A DNA stretch of 53,742 bases, taken from positions 1-53,742 of the forward strand of contig DADR01000074.1 in the NCBI GenBank assembly GCA_002495055.1, given 5' to 3'. This DNA is from Methanoregula sp. UBA247. Lineage in GTDB: Archaea > Halobacteriota > Methanomicrobia > Methanomicrobiales > Methanospirillaceae. Of the stretch, positions 1-8,839 are shown one piece after another. Position numbers and translations under genes: made by a program. The notes beneath the pieces were generated by a model that had not been told where the DNA came from, made no database searches, and was given only the letters and a program-made list of their open reading frames with translations. Position 1 is the stretch's first letter, and each line of letters begins with the position of its first letter.

Positions 1-69
1 GCTATCCCGGGAACCCTGGCCACAACGGTCACCTGGGCTGTGCTGATGATCGGGCAGAAACGCAGGTGA
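1..69 (+). CDS. C-terminal end of an unidentified, probably membrane, protein (partial)
   Basis: Frame 1 is open from the first base to a TGA at 67-69 and gives 22 residues, beginning AIPGTLATTVTW and ending GQKRR. The hydrophobic stretch followed by a basic tail looks like a last transmembrane helix with a cytoplasmic end. The gene starts outside the window and the family cannot be named. It converges with the ferritin-like gene that ends at 183; the roughly 110 bases between them hold no recognisable gene. Confidence 0.5.
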   Translation, partial: AIPGTLATTVTWAVLMIGQKRR

Positions 70-182
70 TCCAGGGATACTCCGTGATTTCCGTGCGTGA
101 CTGGAGAAAAAACGGTCAGGGAACAGAGCAGTGCCTGGTTCATGTTTACGTGGACACGGGAAAAAAGAACGGGGAATCCCTG

Positions 183-638
183 TTACCAGGACTCGGTGAA
201 CGCCATGCCGGTGTAAATATCTTCGAGACGGGACTTGTGGCCCCGCTCCATGGCGGCAAGGTCCATGAAGAGCTTCTTCTGGGCTGCATCTGCCTGGGCT
301 TCTGCAAGCTGGGTGTACATCTGCATCGCTTCAAGTTCTTTCTTGATAGAAACAACAAGGCCATCGAGTGGTTTCATATCAGCAGACAGTGGAGGACTCG
401 GCATTGCATTTGCAACCTTGTAGTCCTTCTTTGCCTCAAAGTGCATCTTGGCGACATCCTTTGAAAGCATTCCCTGCAAGAACTCCCGGTGCTGTTTCTC
501 CTCGCCGGCAAGTTCGGCAAAGAGTTTTTTGAGTGCCGGGTCTTTTACTTTGTCCGCAATGGTTCGATAAAATGTGTAAGCCTCAACTTCCCTGTCGATG
601 GCGGTTGAAATAATCTTCTTTGCATCTTCTGTCTTCAT
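183..638 (-). CDS. Ferritin-like / rubrerythrin-family di-iron protein
   Basis: A 151-residue four-helix ferritin-like protein. Di-iron ligand candidates are visible in both halves: E17 in REVEAYTFY, E47 and H50 in GEEKQH, E101 in KKELEAMQMY, and E131 and H134 in AMERGH. There is no C-terminal rubredoxin domain, so it is a stand-alone ferritin-like module of the rubrerythrin type, with a likely role in peroxide or iron handling (inferred). The start at 638 is chosen because AAGGAG lies 8 nt upstream; the frame is open 18 codons further but nothing supports a longer protein. A TATA-like box lies near 680. The exact substrate is unknown. Confidence 0.85.
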   Translation of the reverse strand: MKTEDAKKIISTAIDREVEAYTFYRTIADKVKDPALKKLFAELAGEEKQHREFLQGMLSKDVAKMHFEAKKDYKVANAMPSPPLSADMKPLDGLVVSIKKELEAMQMYTQLAEAQADAAQKKLFMDLAAMERGHKSRLEDIYTGMAFTESW

Positions 639-679
639 TTTCGTTGCTCCTTGATAAAGTAAAATATTACCACTTACCC

Positions 680-687
680 TATATAAG
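680..687 (-). promoter_or_regulatory. TATA-like box for the ferritin-like gene
   Basis: CTTATATAG reads on the minus strand about 42-49 nt before the ATG at 638. This fits a transcription start near 657 and a short leader carrying the AAGGAG site. Confidence 0.45.
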
Positions 688-882
688 AGCATTGGTTATT
701 TTAGAAACAAAGAGGAATCAGTTCCCTTGATGAGGTTTTCTGAGGAGGATATACGGATTGTGGTCATCACTTTACATTTTTTACGTATACCTTTCGGAAT
801 TCTCACACAAGGCCAGTGATCACCACACCTTCCCCCTATGTAGGACTACGTATGGAGGCCGGTGACGGCCGCCAACCACGTC

Positions 883-1959
883 TCACTCTTTCTCTTTCAT
901 CTTCCAGACGTGGAGCACCCAGAGGAACGAAGCCAGAGTTGCGACAACGGTAGAGAGGATAAGTAAGGGCACATACCACCACTGGGCACCCATTGTTCCG
1001 TCCATTACCCCGCTTCCGGCAATTGTCGCTATCGTATTTGGCACCAGAGCAGCGGTACCGAGAATCGTGAGATAAGCAGTAACCAGTGCGAAGCGGTTAT
1101 TTATGTTCTGGAGCTGGTTGTTATAGATACTCTGCATCACTTCAAGTCCTGATGAAAGCACGTTTGACATCTGTTCTGAAAGTTCGATATGACGGTCGAT
1201 ATTGTCGGATAATATCCCGATCCTCCCAAGAAGTTTCTCGTCGTTGGTGATCAGGTCTGCATCCCCATACCGCAGCGAATCGACCACATCTTTTGTCGCC
1301 CAGAGCACATTCAGGTAATCTATGAGGACATGCTTCATGTGATAGATGTCATGGGCGACCCTTCTCTTGGCTAATTTTTCTTCGATGAGCGATTTGCTGA
1401 TCGCATCGCCATGCATCTCGATCTCGCGGAGGTACTCGAAGTTGCGGTCATTGTTCTCATCAATGATCCGTTCAAGGATGAGCGTCACTTTGTCCACAAG
1501 CACCTCATCTGTGATCTTTTTAAAAAACTGCGGGGAGTACCGCGAAAATCTCAGGAGCCGGTTGATCTCATCGGAATGCACGGTCAGGATGAAATTGTCA
1601 CGGATAAGAACAAAGAGAGGGTGAACGGTCATCTTCTCTGCCCGCACGGTCGCCGAAGGGAGCATGATGCCAAGTTCAGTATCATAATCTTCGTATGCTG
1701 AGTAAAAACCTGTTGTCAGTTTCGGGATCGGGATCCGGGAAAAACCGGCTTCCTGGGCGATCTGCTCAATTTGTTGGGCATCATCTTTAGTGCTGCAGTC
1801 TATCCATGCGATACTCGCATTGCTGATGGCAGTCATGTATTCTAAAAGAGGGCGGTCCACCAGACGGTCGATCCTGCCATCCTTATAGAGGATGATACAG
1901 AAACTGAGTGGAATTGGCCCGGTAACCTGGGGTGACTGGAGGGTATTTGGTATTTTCAT
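883..1959 (-). CDS. CorA-like divalent cation transporter family protein
   Basis: 358 residues with the CorA layout: a soluble N-terminal alpha/beta domain, a long helical region (about 170-290, containing SNVLSSGLEVMQSIYNNQ), and two transmembrane segments near the C-terminus (about 293-316 and 327-348), ending in a basic/acidic tail WKMKEKE. The helix before the first membrane segment resembles CorA family members. The family hallmark GMN after TM1 is not present; GVMDG stands in roughly that place, so magnesium transport should not be assumed. GAGGTG precedes the ATG by about 8 nt. It is divergent from the PEBP lipoprotein gene. Confidence 0.75.
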   Translation of the reverse strand: MKIPNTLQSPQVTGPIPLSFCIILYKDGRIDRLVDRPLLEYMTAISNASIAWIDCSTKDDAQQIEQIAQEAGFSRIPIPKLTTGFYSAYEDYDTELGIMLPSATVRAEKMTVHPLFVLIRDNFILTVHSDEINRLLRFSRYSPQFFKKITDEVLVDKVTLILERIIDENNDRNFEYLREIEMHGDAISKSLIEEKLAKRRVAHDIYHMKHVLIDYLNVLWATKDVVDSLRYGDADLITNDEKLLGRIGILSDNIDRHIELSEQMSNVLSSGLEVMQSIYNNQLQNINNRFALVTAYLTILGTAALVPNTIATIAGSGVMDGTMGAQWWYVPLLILSTVVATLASFLWVLHVWKMKEKE

Positions 1960-2085
1960 GATGGCACCTCATGAACCCGGTGGAATGCTGCCGGTTGTCT
2001 TACGAGGTATTGATACCGGAAGTGTATATAGGTGGCTGTTTATTCAGTGAGCAAATCGCTGGGCGGCCGGAGATTGCCGGAATAC

Positions 2086-2093
2086 TTATTATC
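2086..2093 (+). promoter_or_regulatory. TATA-like box placed for leaderless transcription
   Basis: TTATTATC is centred 25 nt before the ATG at 2114, and no Shine-Dalgarno sequence is seen. This is the spacing expected if transcription begins at or next to the start codon. Confidence 0.4.
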
Positions 2094-2113
2094 CAGCATG
2101 CACCTCTCCGGTT

Positions 2114-2734
2114 ATGCATAATCGCTGGCATATCTTCGCTGTGGTATTTATCACTGTTTTTGTCATTTCTGGAGGGTGTACATCAACTACTTCGTCGCCC
2201 GCTGGTCCCGCTGATACGGGAACTCCCACATCCTCACAATCTGTACAATCGCAAGAGCAGTCCCCTGAATTATCAAAGACGTTTACCCTGACCGCGGACT
2301 CCCTCACCCCGGGTTCAGTTCTTCCTGATGTCTACACCTGTAAGGGTGCGGGGGAATCTCCTGCAGTTTCCTGGGAGGGTATACCAACCGGAACAAAAAG
2401 TCTTGTGCTTATCCTTGATGATCCCGATGCACCCAATGGCAGGTTTACCCACTGGATTGTCTATAATATCCCGCCGGAATCCGGTAACCTTGCACAGGCA
2501 CAGCCGAACGCAAAAGTGCTCGCCAACGGGGCACAACAGGGAGAAACCAGCGCCGGTTCAAGAGGATACTACGCACCCTGCCCGCCAATCGGGGCATCGC
2601 ACCGGTATATTTTCACGATGTATGCAGTTGACATGGATATCACCCAGCCGACTGCGGACCGGGAATCTGTTGACTGGGCATTAACCGGGCATACGATCGC
2701 AAAAACGGAGTTTACATCGACGTTTAAACGGTGA
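2114..2734 (+). CDS. PEBP / YbhB-YbcL family lipoprotein
   Basis: 206 residues. The N-terminus is a lipoprotein signal (hydrophobic helix then VISGGC, with C22 as the lipid anchor), followed by a Ser/Thr/Pro linker to about residue 55. The rest is a phosphatidylethanolamine-binding protein fold. The DDPDAP motif and the following THWIVYNIP segment mark the ligand pocket in the YbhB/YbcL branch, and the C-terminal GHTIAKTEF is also family-typical. It should sit outside the cell membrane. The function of archaeal PEBPs is not known; ligand binding is inferred from the family. It converges with the MFS gene, 15 nt apart. Confidence 0.9.
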   Translation: MHNRWHIFAVVFITVFVISGGCTSTTSSPAGPADTGTPTSSQSVQSQEQSPELSKTFTLTADSLTPGSVLPDVYTCKGAGESPAVSWEGIPTGTKSLVLILDDPDAPNGRFTHWIVYNIPPESGNLAQAQPNAKVLANGAQQGETSAGSRGYYAPCPPIGASHRYIFTMYAVDMDITQPTADRESVDWALTGHTIAKTEFTSTFKR

Positions 2735-2749
2735 CTGGCTGAATTTTTT

Positions 2750-3961
2750 TTATTTTTGATTCCGGGTTGAGATCGCAAAAATAGCGGTGACTGCAACAGC
2801 CAGAAGAAAACTTGTAAAGAATCCTATTGTATAACCTACAGACGTGATGATGATACCCGTTACGAGCGGCCCGGCAGAATGCCCGATATCCAGGGTAGCG
2901 GAGAGCGCTCCCATCGACGCTCCGATCTGTTCTTTTTGTGCAATATCAGCGACGTACGCACTGGTAGCGACGGTAGCGACTGAAATGCCAAGGCCAAACA
3001 CGGAACTGACGATAAGAACCGTAAAAAACCCGGTAGTGAGCGGGATTAAGGCAACAGAACTGCCAAGAAGGATAAGACCTGCGGCGATCTGAACGCGTTT
3101 ATCGAAACGGTCAGCAAGCTTCCCGAAGAACGGCTTGGTCGCAGCAATGATCAGTACCTGCACGGCAAAGACAATCCCCGTCAGGAAAGGGCTGATGCTC
3201 TCGGAAGCAAGAAAGAGGGGAAGAAATGTCTCGAACGCGCCAAACGAAAAGTAGGTCGCCATATCAACAAGGGCAGTGGCACGGAGCCCGGCATGGGAAA
3301 AGAATGTTACAAAACTTAAGCGGAAGCGCGAAACCGGGACCAGGGTGGGCGTTGCCTCATGCCTCTCGGGATACATAAGCGTCATCAGGAGGACAGGTAC
3401 AGCGGCGAGTGCAGCAGCAACGTACACCATATGGTAGGGTATCAGACCCGGATACATCACGAATGAGGAGATGATGACCCCCCCGGCGAGAGGAGCAATT
3501 GTCCTCCCTATGAGTGTCGCGGATGAGTACTGTCCCAGCATTGCACCTTTGGTTTTGGGGAACCGTTCTGCGATAACCGCGGAGATAACCGGGCCGAGGA
3601 TCGCTGTAGCGGTTCCATGGAAGAATCGGACAGGGATAAGCCAGAGCGGGTCGGTGATGAGCAGGTACAGGAGTGGGGCAGACAAAAACACGACTCCTGA
3701 AGTGATCAGAAGCCTCTTTCTTCCTATCTGATCCGAGAGTACTCCGACCGGAAACGAGAAAAGGATCCCTGCTAATGGGGAAACAGCAGCAACAAGCCCG
3801 ATTATCACATCGTTTGCACCAATAGCCTGCGAAAAGAGGGGAAGTACCGGGTTTTTTGATATCGTAGTTGAAAATATCGCAAAGAAACCCAGAAGGAAGA
3901 GGTAATATATCATCCGGCGATCAGGAGAGAACCACGGTGCCGTAGATTCTAAAAGCCTCAT
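2750..3961 (-). CDS. MFS transporter (drug/proton antiporter type)
   Basis: 403 residues and about 12 predicted membrane helices. The loop between helices 2 and 3 carries the MFS motif A (GVLSDQIGRKRLL), and a weaker copy sits in the second half at GKLADRFDKR between helices 8 and 9. Length and layout fit DHA1-type efflux pumps, but the substrate cannot be read from sequence. It is divergent from the surface-protein gene at 4064 and convergent with the PEBP gene. No clear Shine-Dalgarno site precedes the ATG. Confidence 0.85.
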   Translation of the reverse strand: MRLLESTAPWFSPDRRMIYYLFLLGFFAIFSTTISKNPVLPLFSQAIGANDVIIGLVAAVSPLAGILFSFPVGVLSDQIGRKRLLITSGVVFLSAPLLYLLITDPLWLIPVRFFHGTATAILGPVISAVIAERFPKTKGAMLGQYSSATLIGRTIAPLAGGVIISSFVMYPGLIPYHMVYVAAALAAVPVLLMTLMYPERHEATPTLVPVSRFRLSFVTFFSHAGLRATALVDMATYFSFGAFETFLPLFLASESISPFLTGIVFAVQVLIIAATKPFFGKLADRFDKRVQIAAGLILLGSSVALIPLTTGFFTVLIVSSVFGLGISVATVATSAYVADIAQKEQIGASMGALSATLDIGHSAGPLVTGIIITSVGYTIGFFTSFLLAVAVTAIFAISTRNQK

Positions 3962-4063
3962 GAGCAGTACCGTGATTGGCAGTGATCAGGAATAAGGGTA
4001 ATGACGATTGCGTGCAGGAACAAACCCATAACCTATTAGTGATTACTACCCAAAAATTTCCGT

Positions 4064-4834
4064 ATGAAGAAATCTGTAGCTTTGAGGATCGAAGTCATAA
4101 TCATGGTGGTTCTGGCATCACTCATGTTTTTCCCTGTCGCCGGTATGGTCTATCCCCCTCCCACCTCATTTTCATCCGCAGCAAACATCTCCAGTCCTGT
4201 TGCCGGTGCAACGAATGTAACTGCTACCCAGTCTGAAAAACAATTTGTGGGTGCAAGAATTTCATCGGGAACTCCAGCTGCCGGTGACCTGGTTACAATT
4301 AACGGCATCGTAACCGGAGGCATCCTTCCGGATGAGGTCCGGATCTGGGTATTTGCCGGTAACTCTGTGAACGTTTCGCTTGTCACAGTAAATGCCGATG
4401 GCACGTTCTCGATGACGTACTCAACAAACGGATTGCCCCTGGCAACATATTATGTCTATATCCAGAGCCCGGGTGCAAACGGGAAGTTCAATATCGATTT
4501 CGAGGAGTCAGGTGTCTATTCAGGTCAGGTTGTCAACACCCAGACCAATGCATTGATCTTCAACTTTACCGGCACAGGAGGTGTCCAGGATGCAGCTGCC
4601 TCACAGGCTCTCTCCGATGCAATCAACAATCAGGGGGTTGATGATGCCTATACAAAACTCACCTTCCAGCTGGGATCTCCGAACACCACGCCGGTGGCAG
4701 TACAAACAACTGCTGCTGTACCGGGAACCTCTTCAACCCCCACGGCCAAGTCCCCGCTCGCTCTGGAAATTACCGGACTGGCGCTGGTGATTGGTGGCAC
4801 GGGCGCGGTGATGTGTGGGAGAAAACGAGGATAA
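4064..4834 (+). CDS. Secreted surface protein with C-terminal membrane anchor
   Basis: 256 residues. An N-terminal signal-type helix (about 8-28, ending VAGMVYPPP) is followed by a beta-rich ectodomain (GDLVTINGIVTGG, DEVRIWVFAG, YYVYIQSPG) resembling an Ig- or S-layer-like repeat. A Thr/Pro/Ser-rich stalk (about 205-230) leads to one C-terminal membrane helix with a basic end (CGRKRG). The layout is that of a cell-wall-exposed protein tethered by its C-terminus. The family is not named. At least two other proteins in the window (ends at 48177 and 49613) have a related stalk-plus-anchor ending. Confidence 0.75.
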   Translation: MKKSVALRIEVIIMVVLASLMFFPVAGMVYPPPTSFSSAANISSPVAGATNVTATQSEKQFVGARISSGTPAAGDLVTINGIVTGGILPDEVRIWVFAGNSVNVSLVTVNADGTFSMTYSTNGLPLATYYVYIQSPGANGKFNIDFEESGVYSGQVVNTQTNALIFNFTGTGGVQDAAASQALSDAINNQGVDDAYTKLTFQLGSPNTTPVAVQTTAAVPGTSSTPTAKSPLALEITGLALVIGGTGAVMCGRKRG

Positions 4835-5251
4835 CGTTTTTGTGAAGACGGGAATTTTCGCTGACCAAACCACGAGTTCATAATCAACTGATGAACAATC
4901 CCTCCCGGGGAGATACCGGTCAGATTTTCCCTTGACAAGACAGGTAATGCCCGAGGATCTTTTATTCATATAAAAAAGAAGGAAACGGAAGACCCCTGGG
5001 AGGTGTTTATTATGGGTAATGTCTGTCGGGATCTTCCTGAATCGTTACCTAATCTGTAATAATAATAAAATCTGGCATGGCAATGACGCATTGCAACTAT
5101 AGATGATTTATTTAATTATTCTTTTTTTTTTAGGATCGATGAATCCCGGAGAACTATTCCTTACCTTTTTTTCGGTCTTCTGAGATTTTTTTTAAAAAAA
5201 TTGGGAACAATTAATCCCGAAACGTTCGATCCTGTACTCTTTTGTGTATCC
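4835..5251. other. Gene-free, AT-rich gap between convergent genes
   Basis: No open frame with recognisable protein character was found on either strand. The stretch has several T- and A-runs (around 5121-5130 and 5187-5200) that could terminate transcription from both flanking convergent genes. No clear hairpin or repeat was recognised. Confidence 0.5.
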
Positions 5252-6340
5252 TCACTCCAGTGTGCGTCGGTACGTGGCTATACCAAGGATAAACATTGCA
5301 CCGGAGAATATCAATAATGCAACCAGGTCCATACCAATGACATCGAGTCCCTGCCCGCGGAGGATAATACCCCTGAGTGCATCAATACCATAGTATTCCG
5401 GATTGATTACGGTAATCCAGCGCAGCCAGTCAGGCATCCCTATCACGGGATAAAACGCCCCGGAAGTCATGAATAAGATAAGGTTAAGAAATGCGACAAC
5501 GGATGCGTATTCCTGCTGGGCAGAGAATCGTGACGCAAACGATACCACAAGACTGGTGACACCGACACACGCGATAAATATCACGAGGGCGACTAAGAGG
5601 AAGACTTCAAAACTCTGGATCGCAATGCCGGTAATTAAAATGTCGATTAAAAAGATAGTAAACCCGGCAATAAATGCCCGAACGGTACCACTGGAGATGA
5701 TCCCGGCGATGATACTTGTGCGCTTCACCGGGGTGACAAGATAACCCTCGTGGATCCCGGCTTCACGGTCCCGTATAAGGGCGATCCCTCCGCCAAACAT
5801 GGTTGAACCGAAAATTGCCATCATGATGACACCGACGCCGAAGAACTGGATATATTTGATATCCCCGTAGATCTTGTTGACCATCACCGGATTATGTGCC
5901 CCGAGCGTGGCGAGGACCCCGCGAACTGCCGATTCCACCAGAGAAGGAATGATGGAGTTCGAACTGTCGACATAGAGACGGACTGCATGGTCATTGGATA
6001 TTTTTGAGGGAAAAACAATAACAGCCGATATCAGTCCTTTTGCGAGGTCATGTTTGGCTGCAGATTCATCGGTATATACCATGACATCCAGCAGTTTTTC
6101 AGCATCTTTCTGGGAGATATGATTGAGTGCCATTTTGGATTCAGTAAACAGAGGTGTATCATCATAGGGTGGCACTTCCTGGACGACCCCGACCGGAATA
6201 TGACTGATGGTCCCGCCCATTGCATTGCCAAAAATGATAAGGTACATGATGGGCATCGAAAGTGTCATGATGACCACAAACGGATTACTAAGAAATTTCT
6301 TGAAATCCCGTTTGAAGATCGCGACTGCGCCCCGGATCAT
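5252..6340 (-). CDS. ABC-2 type exporter permease (DrrB-like)
   Basis: 362 residues. One helix near the N-terminus (about 17-37) is followed by a large extracytoplasmic domain (about 45-165), then five helices carrying the ABC-2 membrane core, with TPVKRTSIIAGIISSG, MTSGAFYPV and a C-terminal IATYRRTLE. This is the membrane partner of the ATPase encoded just upstream, whose stop overlaps this start by 4 nt (ATGA), so the two are translationally coupled. The pair would export a hydrophobic compound or lipid; the substrate is unknown. Confidence 0.9.
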   Translation of the reverse strand: MIRGAVAIFKRDFKKFLSNPFVVIMTLSMPIMYLIIFGNAMGGTISHIPVGVVQEVPPYDDTPLFTESKMALNHISQKDAEKLLDVMVYTDESAAKHDLAKGLISAVIVFPSKISNDHAVRLYVDSSNSIIPSLVESAVRGVLATLGAHNPVMVNKIYGDIKYIQFFGVGVIMMAIFGSTMFGGGIALIRDREAGIHEGYLVTPVKRTSIIAGIISSGTVRAFIAGFTIFLIDILITGIAIQSFEVFLLVALVIFIACVGVTSLVVSFASRFSAQQEYASVVAFLNLILFMTSGAFYPVIGMPDWLRWITVINPEYYGIDALRGIILRGQGLDVIGMDLVALLIFSGAMFILGIATYRRTLE

Positions 6341-7413
6341 AATCGCCGCCCCCCGCTTGAAGGTTTTGCCTCCGGCTGTCCGCCATCATCCAGTTTTTTG
6401 CCGGTGAGGTGGATGAATACATCTTCCAGGGATGGTGACCGGATCGATATTGACGTCATGGGAGTGGAAAATTTTTCAAAGACTGCGACAATTTCCGGCA
6501 ATACTTTACTCCCGTTCCTGGCAGAGATGATAACCTTTTGTTCCTTGACTGCAACCGAATTGACCAGGGAAATTGCCTTAAGCGCCGGTAGTATTTTATC
6601 ATCAACCCGGTCAAAACCGATCTCGATTAAGTCCCCTGCGGGGATCAGTTGTTTGAGGTTTTCCAGAATATCCAGCGCAATAAGCCGTCCTTTATCGACA
6701 AAGGCGATACGGTTACAGAGTTTTTCTGCTTCATCCATGTAGTGGGTGGTCAGGATGATGGTCGTCTTTTCTTCGTTCAGCCTTGCAATCTGTTGCCAGA
6801 CCTCATGCCGGGCTTCCGGGTCAAGACCGATGGTCGGTTCGTCCAGGAACAGGATGAGCGGGTGATGGATAAAAGCCCGGACAATCTCAAGTTTCCGTCG
6901 CATACCCCCGGAAAAAGTCTGGACTTTCATGTGGGCACGGTTATCAAGCCCCGTCATCTCAAGGAGCTGCCATATCCGTTCATCCAGGATACGGTCGTCC
7001 ACATTAACGAGTTTTCCGTAAAATTCGAGGTTGTCATACGCAGTAAGTTCGACATCCAGCGTGCTGTTCTGCGGGCAGACCCCGATGATGCTACGGATCT
7101 TTTCCGGGTCACGGAGGATATCATAGGTGTCAACGCAGGCCGTGCCGCTTGTCGGGCGGAGCAGGGTGGTCAGTACCCGTATAAGTGTACTCTTTCCCGC
7201 TCCGTTAGGACCCAGAAGTCCAAAGATCTCTCCCCTCATGACCTCTAACGTGATGTCATCGACAGCAGTTACACTCCGGTTCTTCTCGTAAAAGATCTTG
7301 GTCAGGTGGTCAATTCTGATGATGCCGGGATTGTCGGGATGACTGCTGCAGCTGGGCATGGGTTCTGCCAGATCCTCTTGTGCTACCTCGCCTTTCGTGG
7401 CAGGTCGGGTCAT
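6337..7413 (-). CDS. ABC exporter ATP-binding protein (DrrA-like)
   Basis: 358 residues. Walker A is GPNGAGKST (68-76). The signature FSGGMRRKLE, Walker B LILFLDEPT and the switch histidine in TTHYMDEAE follow in order. The C-terminal extension (about 265-345), with SPSLEDVFIHLTGK, is typical of DrrA-type ATPases of antibiotic and lipid exporters. A 30-residue polar N-terminal lead precedes the ABC core, so a start nearer IIRIDHLTK is possible, but there is no better candidate codon with a Shine-Dalgarno site. It forms a two-gene operon with the permease at 5252-6340. Confidence 0.92.
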   Translation of the reverse strand: MTRPATKGEVAQEDLAEPMPSCSSHPDNPGIIRIDHLTKIFYEKNRSVTAVDDITLEVMRGEIFGLLGPNGAGKSTLIRVLTTLLRPTSGTACVDTYDILRDPEKIRSIIGVCPQNSTLDVELTAYDNLEFYGKLVNVDDRILDERIWQLLEMTGLDNRAHMKVQTFSGGMRRKLEIVRAFIHHPLILFLDEPTIGLDPEARHEVWQQIARLNEEKTTIILTTHYMDEAEKLCNRIAFVDKGRLIALDILENLKQLIPAGDLIEIGFDRVDDKILPALKAISLVNSVAVKEQKVIISARNGSKVLPEIVAVFEKFSTPMTSISIRSPSLEDVFIHLTGKKLDDGGQPEAKPSSGGRRL

Positions 7414-7553
7414 AGGATACTGATCTGATGGTTCGGTGTGGTAGTACTTAATCTGTGCTTATCATGCTAAATGAGGGGCATGGGGAAAATAATTATCCGT
7501 CATCAACGACAATCCTGCTCCACAAGAGGACTCACTAAAATCAGGAGAATACC

Positions 7554-8615
7554 GTGATTACACTCCGTTTTTACCGGATTTATGATATTGGCAGGGAGAT
7601 AGATCTCAACTGGCTGGAAAAGGCCCTCGCCCAGAATTACTTTGCGGTACGAACGAGTTTTGTCCGGGTCAAGCAAAAGTCCATCATGATCGAGGATCCT
7701 CCTCTCATGATCCAGATGAACCCCATCCGGGTGGAGCGGGACGGAAAACCCTTTGAGTTCTCGGTTGTTGCCCGTGTCTATGATATCGGGGTCATCAGTT
7801 TCTGTTTTATTTATGAAAACAGGGATGCACATTATTCCACGCTTGAAGAGATCGCGTTTTTGTTTGCCGGCCAGGAAGGGTTGTCGGAATTCTATGTCCA
7901 GTACCTCAAAACACTCGGGGAGATCATCAAACCGCATATCAAAAATTTCGCAATCAACCCGGACTTCTTTGAGGATTACACGGTCTATGTGACAGACCGC
8001 AGGGATGATTCTATCGATCCAGTCCCGCTCCTGATTGGTGAAAAGACCAATATTTCACCCCAGATGAGGGAAGAGATCCTCAGGAATACACTGAGTTATA
8101 CCACGGATGATCTTGCGATACTCTCATGGGATTCAGCGCTCCTCTGCAACCCGGAAAGCCCGACAGACCTGATTGACCTCATAGAATTTGCCAACGTGCA
8201 GGTGCTTGAGCTCCGGTACTATGACCGGGAACTGGCCCGTGAGATGGAGGAGATGTATGATAATATTGAGCATGCTGACAGGCTCTCCCAGTATAGCCGG
8301 AGTCGCCAGTACCATGCAATTATGGCAAAGCAGATGAAGACATCTGCCGAGATATCAGAAGTGATTGAAAAAGTTGACAACCTGATCAAAGTCACGGAGG
8401 ATGTCTATTACGCCCGTGTCTATGCAACAGCTTTAAAAGTGCTCCGGAGCGGGCAGTGGAGTGAAAGCGTGACCCGGAAGATCGATGTGATCCGGGAAAA
8501 CTATTCAATGCTTTCGGATGAAGTGCGGATCCAGCATTCAAATACTCTCGAGTGGGTAGTCATCGTCCTGATTGCCCTTGAGTTCGGGCTCGCCATCTGG
8601 CAGAGCATCGGGTGA
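7554..8615 (+). CDS. RMD1/YagE (DUF155) family membrane protein
   Basis: 353 residues from a GTG start with AGGAG about 9 nt upstream. The N-terminal half is an alpha/beta domain. The C-terminal half has the helical RMD1/DUF155 arrangement: repeated charged helices (about 220-330) and a single C-terminal membrane segment in LEWVVIVLIALEFGLAIW. Yeast Rmd1 and related organelle proteins belong to this family; its role in prokaryotes is not established. The protein should be tail-anchored, with the bulk in the cytoplasm. It stands alone between the ABC exporter and the slipin gene. Confidence 0.7.
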   Translation: MITLRFYRIYDIGREIDLNWLEKALAQNYFAVRTSFVRVKQKSIMIEDPPLMIQMNPIRVERDGKPFEFSVVARVYDIGVISFCFIYENRDAHYSTLEEIAFLFAGQEGLSEFYVQYLKTLGEIIKPHIKNFAINPDFFEDYTVYVTDRRDDSIDPVPLLIGEKTNISPQMREEILRNTLSYTTDDLAILSWDSALLCNPESPTDLIDLIEFANVQVLELRYYDRELAREMEEMYDNIEHADRLSQYSRSRQYHAIMAKQMKTSAEISEVIEKVDNLIKVTEDVYYARVYATALKVLRSGQWSESVTRKIDVIRENYSMLSDEVRIQHSNTLEWVVIVLIALEFGLAIWQSIG

Positions 8616-8839
8616 ACTGTTCATTGCATGGGTGAAGAAGACTGGCAATAGTAAACCGTTTTTTTAGCCCGGCAAATCTTCGAACCGGAAAAACTTTCCG
8701 GCAACTCCTGATATCCATTGTATTTTACCGATGAGTCCCTCAAGGGCACCAGGTATATTCGTATGATGCATGAGTTCTTTGGCACCACACCGTATGCACT
8801 ATCTATACCTTTATTGTTGAGAATAAATGATGGACTGTC

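Noticed and set aside
7503..7937. Minus-strand frame of 144 codons opposite the DUF155 gene
   Set aside because: It is fully antisense to a protein with clear family features, has no ribosome site, and resembles nothing.
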